Source: Agrobacterium leguminum (lineage in GTDB: Bacteria > Pseudomonadota > Alphaproteobacteria > Rhizobiales > Rhizobiaceae). Taken from it: 64,000 nucleotides of DNA. Positions within the stretch are counted from its first letter, which is position 1. Every line of letters begins with the position of its first letter. The stretch is taken from NCBI RefSeq assembly GCF_015704895.1, contig NZ_JADQWB010000020.1, positions 24,291 to 88,290 of the forward strand, read 5' to 3'. Under the pieces are notes generated by a model. That model ran no database searches. It had not been told where the DNA came from and was given only the letters and a program-made list of their open reading frames with translations. The translations under genes and the position numbers were made by a program. This document shows, in pieces, positions 8,728-16,691 of the stretch.

Positions 8728-9510
8728 CTAGTTCTTGACGATGGACGTCTTGGCCTGCTCCGCCCACCATGCGCCGTCTTTTTTGTCGGCATATTGGGCG
8801 CGCTTGTTGGTGAACTGCCCCTGGGTGCACATCTCGCGGTAATTGCGGACCGGAAGCCCCAGTTCCTTGACGACGGCATGCACCACCGTCGGGCCGGTCA
8901 TGTCGTAGACGCTGGCGAGCGTTCCGTCTTCGATATTCTGGGAAATACGGTCGGCCATCAGCCTGAGCGCCGGGTGGCCGGGCCTGGAGGCCATGAAGTA
9001 GTTCGTGATCTCGCCGCTTTTCATGGCGATGAAAACGGCCTCTTCCTGCGGGCCGATCACATCCTCGGGGCGGGCCGCAAAATTGGAATCGATATCGAGA
9101 TAAATGCCGCCTTCCTGCAGCAGCACCAGAATACGCCAGAAATCCGCCTTGGCGGCGCCCACCTGCAGGCGACGGAAGGCGTCGGCGTAACGTCCGGGAA
9201 AATGCCGGTCGATATAGGTCTGGCACGCCTCGTCATCATGGTAACGATATTCGAATTCCGGCGTCAGCCAACGGTTGAACAGGAAATTCGCATAGATCGG
9301 CGTCGTTACCCGGTTGGAGTAATTCGTCTGCCAGATGATGCGGGGAATGGCCTTTTCCGATTTCGGGCTGCGTCTGGCAGGCTGAAACTGCGGAAGCGTC
9401 TTTCTTCTGCCGGGCCGGATGAACAAATCGATGGAAAAGATGACCTTGGCGATGTTTCCACCGATCTTGATCGCGCGGTACGCGATGCGGTTATAGCCAT
9501 GCTTTGCCAA
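8728..9510 (-). CDS. GT32-like glycosyltransferase (DXD sugar transferase)
   Basis: A 260-residue protein with the pattern of OCH1/capsular-type glycosyltransferases: IPRIIWQTNYS at the start of the fold, a W-P-like substrate loop, then AKADFWRILVLLQEGG followed by the metal-binding D-x-D in YLDID. It would add a sugar from a nucleotide-sugar donor to a surface glycan in the cytoplasm. The likely start is TTG at 9510, since CAGGAG sits eight bases ahead and no ATG precedes the conserved region. It stands alone, with no other polysaccharide genes nearby, so its glycan target is unknown. Confidence 0.72.
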   Translation of the reverse strand: MAKHGYNRIAYRAIKIGGNIAKVIFSIDLFIRPGRRKTLPQFQPARRSPKSEKAIPRIIWQTNYSNRVTTPIYANFLFNRWLTPEFEYRYHDDEACQTYIDRHFPGRYADAFRRLQVGAAKADFWRILVLLQEGGIYLDIDSNFAARPEDVIGPQEEAVFIAMKSGEITNYFMASRPGHPALRLMADRISQNIEDGTLASVYDMTGPTVVHAVVKELGLPVRNYREMCTQGQFTNKRAQYADKKDGAWWAEQAKTSIVKN

Positions 9511-9609
9511 GTTCAGCGCTCCTGCGCGTGGAATCGATTGTCACGCGCGTGGAAACGGCGGTACGCGGTATTTATTGGACGCAATTAGTTTGTCAATATG
9601 CCGTAAATG

Positions 9610-9646
9610 AGACGGCCGGGCCTCGATTGACGAGACCCGGCCGTCT
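9610..9646. terminator. hairpin between zntA and glycosyltransferase gene
   Basis: AGACGGCCGGG pairs with CCCGGCCGTCT, with an inner CCTCG/CGAG stem. It lies 17 bases past the zntA stop. The T-tract is weak on both sides, so termination is probable rather than certain. Confidence 0.55.
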
Positions 9647-9663
9647 TGCACGCAAATGGAATG

Positions 9664-12369
9664 TCAGCCCTTGTTGCGGTTGAAATAGCCTAGCAGCCGC
9701 ATGGCATTGGCGGTGACCAGAACCGTCGCACCGGTATCGGCGAAAACGGCGAGCCACAGGCCCGAAACGCCGGTTACAGTGGTGACAAGGAAGACCGCCT
9801 TCAGGCCGAGCGCGATGGTCACGTTCTGGCGGATATTCAGCATGGTGGCGCGCGACAGGCCGATCAAGCGGGCGGCGTCGCCGACATTGTTGCGCATCAG
9901 CGCCGCATCCGCCGCTTCCATCGCCACGTCTGTTCCGGAACCGATGGCGACGCCGACGCTGGCCGCTGCAAGGGCCGGCGCATCGTTGATGCCGTCGCCC
10001 ACCATCACCACGGTCTTCTTTTCGGCAAGCTTGCGGATTTCCTCGACCTTGTTCTGCGGCAGCAATTCGCCGCGCGCCTCAAGGCCCAGCTTGTTGCCGA
10101 TGGCACGCGCCGTGCGGGCATTGTCACCCGACAGCATCAGCGAGGAAATGCCCATCTCCTTCAGCGCTTTCACGCCTTCCGCCGCATCCTTGCGCGGCTC
10201 ATCGCGCATGGCGAAAAGGCCGCTTGCCGCCCCGCCGACTATCACGACAGCCACCGTCTTGCCTTCGCTTTCCAGTGCGGAAATGCGATCGGCCAGTTCC
10301 TTCGAGAGGGTGCCGACTTCCGTTGCAAAGCGCGGTGCGCCGATGAACAGGTCTTTCCCACCGACATTGCCCTGCATGCCGCGACCGGAAATCGCCTTGA
10401 TGTTGGAGCCGGGCAGGGGCTTCACGCCCAGCTTTTCGGCATGATTGACGATGGCGCGGGCGAGCGGATGGCTCGATTCGTGCTCGATGGTTGCGGCTTG
10501 CGCAATCAGCTCGGCCTCGTTGCCGTCCAGCGCCACCACATCGGTCACGACAGGTTCGCCGAGCGTCAGCGTGCCGGTCTTGTCGAAAGCGACGGTTTCG
10601 GTGCGCGCCAGCATTTCGATGACCGCGCCGCCCTTCACCAGCATGCCGTGGCGTGCCGCTGCCGAAAGGCTGGAGGCGATGGCCGCGGGAACCGAGATGA
10701 CCAGTGCGCAGGGGCAACCGATCAGCAGCAGGGCGAGACCGCGATAAATCCAGGTATCCCAGTCGCCGAGGCCGACAAGCGGCGGCACGATGATGGTCAG
10801 CACCGAGATCGCCACGATCAGCGGCATGTAATAACGCGAGAAGCTCTGGATGAAGCGCTCGGTCGGCGCACGCGCATCCTGCGCTTCCTCGACAAGCGTG
10901 ATGATGCGGGCAATGGTGTTGTCTTCCGGTGCGCGGTCGACGCGGATGCGCAGCGAGCCGTCATGGTTGATCGAGCCGGCAAAGACGCGTGCGCCCTTTT
11001 CCTTGGCGACGGGAATGCTCTCGCCGGTCATCGGCGATTCGTCGACGCTCGACTGGCCTTCCATGACAACGCCATCGGCGGCGATGCGGTCGCCGGGACG
11101 CGCCACGACCACCTGGCCGATGCGCACCTGATCGGCCGCGACCTGTCGCAGCGCGCCGTTTTCCTCCACCAGAGCCGTTTTCGGCAGCAGCGAACCGAGC
11201 GCCTTGATGCCCGAGCGGGCGCGGGCAGCCGCGAAACCTTCCAGCAATTCGCCGACGGAGAAGAGCAACACGACGATGGCCGCCTCTTCCGCCTCGCCGA
11301 TGATGATCGCGCCGATGGCGGCAATCGTCATCAGCATTTCGATGGTGAAGATCGCGCCGAAACGGGCGGCGTTGAAGGCGTTCTTCGCGATGGGGAAGAG
11401 CGTGACCAGCGTGGCGATGATGAAGGCGTAACCGCCCCATGCCGGGAAGCTCAGTTCCGCCGCATAGGCGATGGCGACGAGAACGGTGCCGGTGAAGGTG
11501 TTGCGCGCCTTTGCGGTGCGCCACCACGCGCCTTTTTCATCCGCACCATGGGCATGTCCTACTTCCCCGCTCTGCACTGCAGCCGCCGGAGCGGAACCAT
11601 GCGAATGGCCCGCATGGTCGTGGCCGGAATGATCATGACCAGAATGGTCATGCCCACCGCAGGACGCGTGATCGTGCGCGGAATGGTCATGCCCCGAATG
11701 GTCATGATCTGAATGATCGTGATCGTGGTGATGGCCGCCGCATGATCCGTGGTCATGATCGTGATTGTGATCTGCGGTCTTTTCCTGCGGCAGCAGGGCC
11801 GGTTTGAATCCGAGCTTACGCAGCGTGTCCTCGATTTTTTCGACCGGGGTTTTGCTCTCGGCCAGCGAAAGGTTCAGCCTTTCGCGCGCAACCGAAACCT
11901 TGACGTCGGCAACGCCCGGCAGGCGGGAGAGCGCGGTCTCGATCTTGGCCGCGCAACTACCGCAATCCATGCCGCCGACCGAAAAGGTCAGCGCATTGCT
12001 GTTGTCGGCGCTCGCTCCGGTATCGGCATGGTGGCCGCCGCAGGACGAGTGATCGTGGTCATCATGGTCGTGGCCGTGATGATCCGCCTCGACTTTTGCG
12101 CGGGAGACTTTTTCCTGCGGCAGCAAAGCGGGTTTGAAACCGAGCTTGCGCAGCGTGTCTTCGATTTTTTCGACCGAGGTTTTGCTTTCGGCCAGCGAAA
12201 GGTTCAGCCTTTCGCGCGCAACGGAAACCTTGACGTCGGCAACGCCCGGCAGGCGGGAAAGCGTGGTTTCGATTTTCGCCGCGCAGCTGCCGCAATCCAT
12301 GCCGCCAACGGAGAAGGTCAGTTGCTCGCCGTCTTTGCCCTTGATGTTTATGCCTGTCGAAATATTCAT
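9664..12369 (-). CDS. zntA: Zn/Cd/Pb-exporting P1B-type ATPase with two metal-binding domains
   Basis: An inner-membrane ATPase of 901 residues that exports Zn(II), and probably Cd and Pb, to the periplasm. Two heavy-metal-associated domains (about residues 17-87 and 127-197) each carry GGMDCGSCAAKIET and differ at only two residues out of 71. His/Asp-rich linkers follow each; the second, about 200-260, is mostly H-D-H repeats. Next come the membrane helices, the phosphatase motif TGES, the intramembrane C-P-C (GCPCALVIS), the phosphorylation site DKTGTLT and the hinge GDGINDAPALA. The frame opens at 12546, but AGGAG precedes ATG 12369, where HMA1 begins. A MerR-type operator lies upstream, matching one near zntR at 47.7 kb. 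A. tumefaciens zntA is known to be ZntR-controlled. Confidence 0.93.
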   Translation of the reverse strand: MNISTGINIKGKDGEQLTFSVGGMDCGSCAAKIETTLSRLPGVADVKVSVARERLNLSLAESKTSVEKIEDTLRKLGFKPALLPQEKVSRAKVEADHHGHDHDDHDHSSCGGHHADTGASADNSNALTFSVGGMDCGSCAAKIETALSRLPGVADVKVSVARERLNLSLAESKTPVEKIEDTLRKLGFKPALLPQEKTADHNHDHDHGSCGGHHHDHDHSDHDHSGHDHSAHDHASCGGHDHSGHDHSGHDHAGHSHGSAPAAAVQSGEVGHAHGADEKGAWWRTAKARNTFTGTVLVAIAYAAELSFPAWGGYAFIIATLVTLFPIAKNAFNAARFGAIFTIEMLMTIAAIGAIIIGEAEEAAIVVLLFSVGELLEGFAAARARSGIKALGSLLPKTALVEENGALRQVAADQVRIGQVVVARPGDRIAADGVVMEGQSSVDESPMTGESIPVAKEKGARVFAGSINHDGSLRIRVDRAPEDNTIARIITLVEEAQDARAPTERFIQSFSRYYMPLIVAISVLTIIVPPLVGLGDWDTWIYRGLALLLIGCPCALVISVPAAIASSLSAAARHGMLVKGGAVIEMLARTETVAFDKTGTLTLGEPVVTDVVALDGNEAELIAQAATIEHESSHPLARAIVNHAEKLGVKPLPGSNIKAISGRGMQGNVGGKDLFIGAPRFATEVGTLSKELADRISALESEGKTVAVVIVGGAASGLFAMRDEPRKDAAEGVKALKEMGISSLMLSGDNARTARAIGNKLGLEARGELLPQNKVEEIRKLAEKKTVVMVGDGINDAPALAAASVGVAIGSGTDVAMEAADAALMRNNVGDAARLIGLSRATMLNIRQNVTIALGLKAVFLVTTVTGVSGLWLAVFADTGATVLVTANAMRLLGYFNRNKG

Positions 12370-12400
12370 GGTTTCCGCTCCTGAATTCCAGTCGACAGCC

Positions 12401-12431
12401 AATCTGGCACCTCTAGCAACTAGAGCTTCAA
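12401..12431 (-). promoter_or_regulatory. MerR-type (ZntR) promoter of zntA
   Basis: On the minus strand, TTGAAG (12431-12426) abuts the perfect dyad CTCTAGTTGCTAGAG (12425-12411), followed by CAGATT (12406-12401) as the -10 box. The 19-base spacer filled by a dyad is the signature of promoters activated by MerR-family metal sensors. Confidence 0.82.
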
Positions 12432-12536
12432 GAGCAAAAATGCAGTTTTTCGATTTTTTTTGAAAAACCGACGCCAGCTTCGCGCCAGCCGCACGGTTCA
12501 TCATGCCGGCAGATTGGATTCCATGAAGCGGTTCAG

Positions 12537-13445
12537 ATGATAGCACTCCTTTTGAAAAACGGTCGCCGGGCGGCCTCTCTGGTCGGGCTTGCCCTGCTGC
12601 CTCTCATGAGCGGCTGCCTTTTCGTGACGGATACGACCCGGATGGACCCGGATGTTTTCGTCAGGGAAACGGCGCCGGTATTCAATTTCAACTCCGTCAG
12701 CTCCAATCGCCAGCCGGAACTGCCGCCGCAGCCGGGCCAGCTTTCGACGCGCCCGCCGGATCTGTTCAGAACCCGCTTCCATCAGGAATACGGTCCGCCG
12801 GTGCGCGGGCAGGGGCTGCAAGCCCCGCAGGTGCAGGGTTTTAACGCGCAGCAGCCGCAGGGCCAGACGATGGCCTATGGCCTGCCGGTCTCCAATCCGC
12901 TGCACCGGGTCATGTATGGCCCGATCCGCGATGAGGACCGCTCGCTGCCGGCCATTCCCTATGGCCGCATCGATCCGCGTTATCTCAGGCAGGAAGTGAG
13001 CTACCAGACGGCGGAAGCCCCCGGCACCATTATCGTCGATACCAGACAGCATTTTCTCTATCTCGTGCAGTCCGGCGGCAAGGCGATCCGTTACGGCGTT
13101 GGGCTGGGGCGCGACGGTTATGCCTGGTCGGGCCGGGGCAAGATCCAGTGGAAGGCGAAATGGCCGCGCTGGACGCCGCCGGATGAAATGGTCAAGCGCC
13201 AGCCGGAACTCGCCTCCATCTCCGCCGCCAATGGCGGCATGACGCCCGGTCTCAACAATCCGCTCGGCGCGCGTGCGCTTTATATCTTCAAGGATGGCAA
13301 GGACACGCTTTACCGCGTGCATGGCACGCCGGACTGGCAATCCGTCGGCAAGGCGACGTCCTCCGGCTGCGTGCGCATGCTCAATCAGGATGTGATCGAT
13401 CTCTACGAGCGTGTGCCGCAAGGGGCGCAGATTGTGGTTATCTGA
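12537..13445 (+). CDS. L,D-transpeptidase lipoprotein (ErfK/YbiS/YkuD family)
   Basis: A 302-residue envelope enzyme that makes or remodels 3-3 peptidoglycan cross-links, or links proteins to the wall. Residues 1-27 form a lipoprotein signal ending LLPLMSGC, so it should be lipidated at Cys. A Pro/Gln-rich spacer follows, then the YkuD domain from about residue 160, opening GTIIVDTRQHFLYLV and ending with the catalytic segment: His in VHGTPDW and Cys in SSGCVRML. The start ATG 12537 lacks a strong ribosome site. A second YkuD lipoprotein lies 104 bases downstream with very similar catalytic sequence, pointing to an old tandem duplication. Confidence 0.9.
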   Translation: MIALLLKNGRRAASLVGLALLPLMSGCLFVTDTTRMDPDVFVRETAPVFNFNSVSSNRQPELPPQPGQLSTRPPDLFRTRFHQEYGPPVRGQGLQAPQVQGFNAQQPQGQTMAYGLPVSNPLHRVMYGPIRDEDRSLPAIPYGRIDPRYLRQEVSYQTAEAPGTIIVDTRQHFLYLVQSGGKAIRYGVGLGRDGYAWSGRGKIQWKAKWPRWTPPDEMVKRQPELASISAANGGMTPGLNNPLGARALYIFKDGKDTLYRVHGTPDWQSVGKATSSGCVRMLNQDVIDLYERVPQGAQIVVI

Positions 13446-13549
13446 ACACGTTCTAAAAGAAAGAGATATTGGACCCATTCCGCCAGCGCCTTGTGACTGG
13501 CTTTTAGCGGTCGGTTAACTATTTTCGCAATACGCATGACACGGAACAA

Positions 13550-14326
13550 ATGACGTACAACGGCGATATAGCCGTTCGAAATGTGGGACAAACCGGCCTT
13601 ATGACAAGCACCGACACAGATCTTTCCAGACGCACCTTCCTTTCCCTTCTCGGCATCTCCTCCGCTTCGCTTCTCGCAGGCTGTGCCTCATCAGGTCCGG
13701 GAGGCGCCATTCGCCAGCAGGCAAGCGCCATCGGCAGCGATTTCCGGCAGATGTTCTCGCCGGGCGTCAGCGATGCGGAACTGGCCGTCATGTACGGCTC
13801 GGTTGAGGATGGCGGTTACGTCATTCCCGCTGTCCCCTATCAGAAAATCGACCGCCGTTATTACCGCCAGCGGGTTGTCGACCCGACCGGCGAACGCCCC
13901 GGCACCGTGGTTGTCGATACGCGCTCGCGCTTCCTTTATGTCGTGGAGCAGGGCGGCAGCGCCATGCGTTACGGCGTCGGCATCGGCCGCGAAGGTTTCG
14001 CCTGGTCGGGCGAGGGCGTCATCCAGTGGCGTCAGAAGTGGCCGAAATGGACCCCGCCGGACGAAATGGTCGCCCGCCAGCCGGAACTGGTCAAATATTC
14101 CTCCAAGAACGGCGGCATGCCGCCGGGCCTGAAGAACCCGCTCGGCGCACGCGCCCTTTATATCTTCCAGAACGGCAAGGATACGCTCTACCGCCTGCAC
14201 GGTTCGCCGGAATGGAACTCCATCGGCAAGGCCGTCTCCTCCGGCTGCGTGCGCCTGATGAACCAGGACGTCATCGATCTTTACGACCGCGTGCCGCAGA
14301 AGGCGCGTGTCGTGGTCTGGCAGTAA
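13550..14326 (+). CDS. L,D-transpeptidase lipoprotein with twin-arginine signal
   Basis: A 258-residue paralogue of the preceding gene. The signal is LSRRTFLSLLGISSASLLAGC, so it appears to be a Tat-exported lipoprotein, whereas its neighbour uses a Sec-type signal. The YkuD domain has PGTVVVDTRSRFLYVV, the His in LHGSPEW and the Cys in SSGCVRLMNQDVIDLYDRVP. The domain body is near-identical in motif order to 12537-13445. ATG 13550 has GGAAC six bases ahead; ATG 13601 is an alternative that would leave eight residues before the twin Arg. Followed by a strong terminator. Confidence 0.88.
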   Translation: MTYNGDIAVRNVGQTGLMTSTDTDLSRRTFLSLLGISSASLLAGCASSGPGGAIRQQASAIGSDFRQMFSPGVSDAELAVMYGSVEDGGYVIPAVPYQKIDRRYYRQRVVDPTGERPGTVVVDTRSRFLYVVEQGGSAMRYGVGIGREGFAWSGEGVIQWRQKWPKWTPPDEMVARQPELVKYSSKNGGMPPGLKNPLGARALYIFQNGKDTLYRLHGSPEWNSIGKAVSSGCVRLMNQDVIDLYDRVPQKARVVVWQ

Positions 14327-14344
14327 GCCGAAAACGCTTCGAAT

Positions 14345-14371
14345 AAAAAGGCGGCCCTGTGCCGCCTTTTT
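14345..14371 (+). terminator. rho-independent terminator after L,D-transpeptidase
   Basis: AAAAAGGCGGC, loop CCTGT, GCCGCCTTTTT, then CTTTTT. It is nearly symmetrical, so it may also stop ohrR transcripts coming from the other side. Confidence 0.88.
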
Positions 14372-14381
14372 CTTTTTGGGG

Positions 14382-14840
14382 TTACGGACGGCTGAGACTG
14401 TCCTTAAGCGCATTCACCCGGTCGCGAATCTGCACCAGCTCTTCCAGCCCGCAGCCGGTGGCGCTGCCGATTGCCGCCATGATCTTCACGCCCTCTTTTT
14501 TGAGGTTTGCGCCCTTCGGCGTCAGGGCCACCAGCACCTGCCGCTCATCCACCGTGCCGCGCTTGCGGGTAATCAGCCCCGCATGTTCGAGCCTCTTCAG
14601 CAGCGGCGACAGCGTGCCCGAATCGAGGCCCAGCATTTCCCCGAGCGCCTTGACGGTGGATGTTTCCTTTTCCCATAGCGCCATCATCACCAGATATTGC
14701 GGATAGGTCAGCCCGATCGGGTCGAGCAGCGGCTTATAGGCGCGCGTGAAGGCGTGTGCCGCGCCATAAAGGGCAAAACATATCTGCTGGTCCAGCCTCA
14801 ATAGGCTTTCCATTTTCTTTTCGTCGCCCTCTGCGTCCAT
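14382..14840 (-). CDS. ohrR: organic hydroperoxide-sensing repressor OhrR (MarR family)
   Basis: A 152-residue MarR-type repressor. LDQQICFALYGAAHAFTRAYKPLL contains the reactive N-terminal Cys (QICFALY) that organic peroxides oxidise in OhrR proteins, and LTYPQYLVMMALWE is the conserved dimer/DNA region. The wing is DERQVLVALTPKG. A second Cys near the C-terminus (ATGCGLEE) would allow a two-Cys mechanism. It is divergent from ohr, whose promoter it should repress until hydroperoxide stress, as shown for this pair in A. tumefaciens. ATG 14840 is chosen; MESLLRL ten residues in is the other candidate. Confidence 0.92.
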   Translation of the reverse strand: MDAEGDEKKMESLLRLDQQICFALYGAAHAFTRAYKPLLDPIGLTYPQYLVMMALWEKETSTVKALGEMLGLDSGTLSPLLKRLEHAGLITRKRGTVDERQVLVALTPKGANLKKEGVKIMAAIGSATGCGLEELVQIRDRVNALKDSLSRP

Positions 14841-14959
14841 TTTCCTGCTCCAAAATCAACCGGGAAGGGAACAATCAGCCCCCGCTTTCGGTTCCTGCCG
14901 CATGGATGCGCGGCGAAATTTCGTGAAAATTATCGCAAAAAACAAAATTTCATTCAATG

Positions 14960-14990
14960 CGCAAAACTATATTGCGAACAATTTAATTGT
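14960..14990. promoter_or_regulatory. OhrR operator region between ohrR and ohr
   Basis: ACAATTTAATTGT at 14978-14990 is a perfect dyad matching the ACAATT/AATTGT pattern of OhrR sites in other bacteria. A second dyad, CGCAA-N7-TTGCG (14960-14976), overlaps on its left. Both lie in the 192-base divergent promoter. Confidence 0.75.
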
Positions 14991-15032
14991 GCGTTATAAG
15001 ATGCCCAACACCAACCCGAAGGAGTAAATGTC

Positions 15033-15455
15033 ATGCCCATTCTCTACACGACCAAAGCATCCGCCACCGGTGGCCGCGCCGGCAACGCCAAGTCGGAAGA
15101 CGGCGTTCTCGACGTGACGCTGACCGTTCCGAAGGAGCTGGGCGGCGATGGCGCCCGTGGCACCAATCCGGAGCAGCTTTTCGCAGCCGGTTATTCCGCC
15201 TGCTTCCTAGGCGCGCTGAAATTTGTCGCCGGCAAGGAAAAGGTAAAGATTCCTGAAGACACGACTGTGACGGCAACCGTCGGCATCGGCCCGCGCGAAG
15301 ACGGCGGGGGCTTCGGCATCGAAGTGTCGCTGAAGGCCAATATTCCGGGCGTCGAGCGCGAAGTCGCCGAAAAGCTGGTTGCCGCCGCTCACATCGTCTG
15401 CCCGTACAGCCACGCCATGCGCACCTCCACGGAAGTGCCGGTCTCGGTGGCCTGA
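15033..15455 (+). CDS. ohr: organic hydroperoxide resistance protein Ohr
   Basis: A 140-residue thiol peroxidase of the Ohr/OsmC fold that reduces fatty-acid and other organic hydroperoxides in the cytoplasm, recycled by lipoylated proteins. The peroxidatic Cys is in YSACFLGAL and the resolving Cys in HIVCPYSHAMR; NPEQLFAAGYSAC is the family signature. Length is typical. AAGGAG lies eight bases before ATG 15033. It is divergently transcribed from ohrR across a dyad-bearing promoter and followed by a GC-rich terminator, so it is monocistronic. Confidence 0.95.
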   Translation: MPILYTTKASATGGRAGNAKSEDGVLDVTLTVPKELGGDGARGTNPEQLFAAGYSACFLGALKFVAGKEKVKIPEDTTVTATVGIGPREDGGGFGIEVSLKANIPGVEREVAEKLVAAAHIVCPYSHAMRTSTEVPVSVA

Positions 15456-15489
15456 TCCAATTCGCGTGAGTAAGCTATCTGAACAATGG

Positions 15490-15515
15490 GGCCGGGTTCA
15501 TCCCGGCCTTCTTGT
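15490..15515 (+). terminator. rho-independent terminator after ohr
   Basis: GGCCGGG, loop TTCAT, CCCGGCC, then TTCTTGTTTT. It lies 35 bases after the ohr stop and upstream of the antitoxin gene. Confidence 0.75.
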
Positions 15516-15563
15516 TTTCAGAAAGAAAAATGCTATATTCTTTCCAAGGAAAGGATATGCGCC

Positions 15564-15947
15564 ATGAATATTCACGCCAAGAGCGCCATGGATCCCGCCT
15601 CGCAGGGCAGGGTCGTCACCAAGGCCGTTATCGCCGCCGCCGAGCGGCTGGGCCTGAATGCCGCGCGCACGGCCGATATTCTCGGCGTTTCCGCCCCCAC
15701 CGTGTCGCGCATGAAACGGCTCGATTTCCTGCTGGAGCCGGGCGCCAAATCCTTCGAGCTTGCGGTGCTGCTAATCCGGGTTTTCCGCTCGCTGGATGCG
15801 ATTGCCGGCGGCGATGAGGCCGTGGCGAAAAACTGGCTGCGCAATCACAATGTTGCGCTGAACGCCGTGCCTGCTGACAAACTGACCACCATTACCGGAT
15901 TGATCGATGTCCTCTCCTATCTGGACGCCCGCCGCGCTCCTGTCTGA
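15564..15947 (+). CDS. Xre/MbcA/ParS-type antitoxin (DUF2384)
   Basis: A 127-residue antitoxin. An N-terminal helix-turn-helix is visible in AAERLGLNAARTADILGVSAPTVSRMKR, and the C-terminal part from about residue 70 (VRVFRSLDAIAGGDEAVAKNWLR region) is the DUF2384 toxin-binding domain with its W-L-x-x-x-N pattern. The frame runs back to 15486, but AAGGAAAGGAT eight bases ahead of ATG 15564 fixes the start. It overlaps the RES toxin by 41 bases in another frame, the normal antitoxin-first coupling. It should bind its own promoter and neutralise the toxin by direct contact. Confidence 0.9.
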   Translation: MNIHAKSAMDPASQGRVVTKAVIAAAERLGLNAARTADILGVSAPTVSRMKRLDFLLEPGAKSFELAVLLIRVFRSLDAIAGGDEAVAKNWLRNHNVALNAVPADKLTTITGLIDVLSYLDARRAPV

Positions 15948-16668
15948 AAAACGCGCCGTATCGGGAAAATACTGGCGGCTGGTGGAAGCGCAGCATCAGG
16001 TATCCACCATGAAACTGGTGGATACGGTGGAGGAGCAATCGCTGCTGGAAGATATTCTGGAGACGAGCAAGCGGCCGTTTCCGCCGGAATGCGCCGGTTT
16101 CGATTATCTTCTCGCCACGCCCTTCCGGTATGGAGCCGCCTATCCGCATGGTTCGCGCTTCCGCCGCGCGGGCTATACCGAAGGCGTTTATTACGCCGCC
16201 CAGAAAGTGGAGACGGCGCTCGCCGAAATGGCCTTTTACCGGCTGCTGTTTTATGCCGAATCGCCGGGCACGCCGCTGCCCGCCAATCCCGCCGACTATT
16301 CCGCCTTCGCCGCCCGTATCGCCACCGATGCCGCACTCAACCTGACGAAACCGGAACTGAGCCGGGATGCTCGTCTGTGGACCGATCTGCAGAATTACGA
16401 GCCGTGCCAGGCGCTGGCCGATCAGGCGCGTCTGGCGAAGATCGAGGCTATCCTCTATCGCTCGGTCCGCGACCCCGCCGGCGGCCTCAACATCGCTGTT
16501 CTGTCGCCGAAGGCTTTTGCCGCGAAGACACCGGTGGAACGGATGAGCTGGCGTATCCACCTGTCGAAAACGGGGGTGCAGGCGCTCTGCGAATTTCCGA
16601 TGCGCAGAACGGGTTTTGCGATTTTGGATTTCGCCGGCGATCCACGCCTCGCCAGCCTTTTGGGCTGA
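15907..16668 (+). CDS. RES-domain toxin (NAD-consuming, MbcT/ParT-like)
   Basis: A 253-residue toxin. RES domains form an ADP-ribosyltransferase-like fold that degrades NAD or ADP-ribosylates a target. The conserved Arg-rich GSRFRRAG with GVYYAA, the Glu in AETALAEMAFYR, and the Ser in LYRSVRDPAGGLNIAVL can all be read in family order. Length is a little above the 180-230 typical. ATG 15907 lies inside the antitoxin gene. The product ends 24 bases from the convergent ABC-F gene. Whether it kills by NAD loss or by target modification cannot be told here. Confidence 0.88.
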   Translation: MSSPIWTPAALLSEKRAVSGKYWRLVEAQHQVSTMKLVDTVEEQSLLEDILETSKRPFPPECAGFDYLLATPFRYGAAYPHGSRFRRAGYTEGVYYAAQKVETALAEMAFYRLLFYAESPGTPLPANPADYSAFAARIATDAALNLTKPELSRDARLWTDLQNYEPCQALADQARLAKIEAILYRSVRDPAGGLNIAVLSPKAFAAKTPVERMSWRIHLSKTGVQALCEFPMRRTGFAILDFAGDPRLASLLG

Positions 16669-16691
16669 CGGGCGTTTGCTTTTCAAGACCA

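Noticed and set aside
10441..11712. 423-codon plus-strand frame opposite zntA
   Set aside because: No motif, and the zntA reading is certain.
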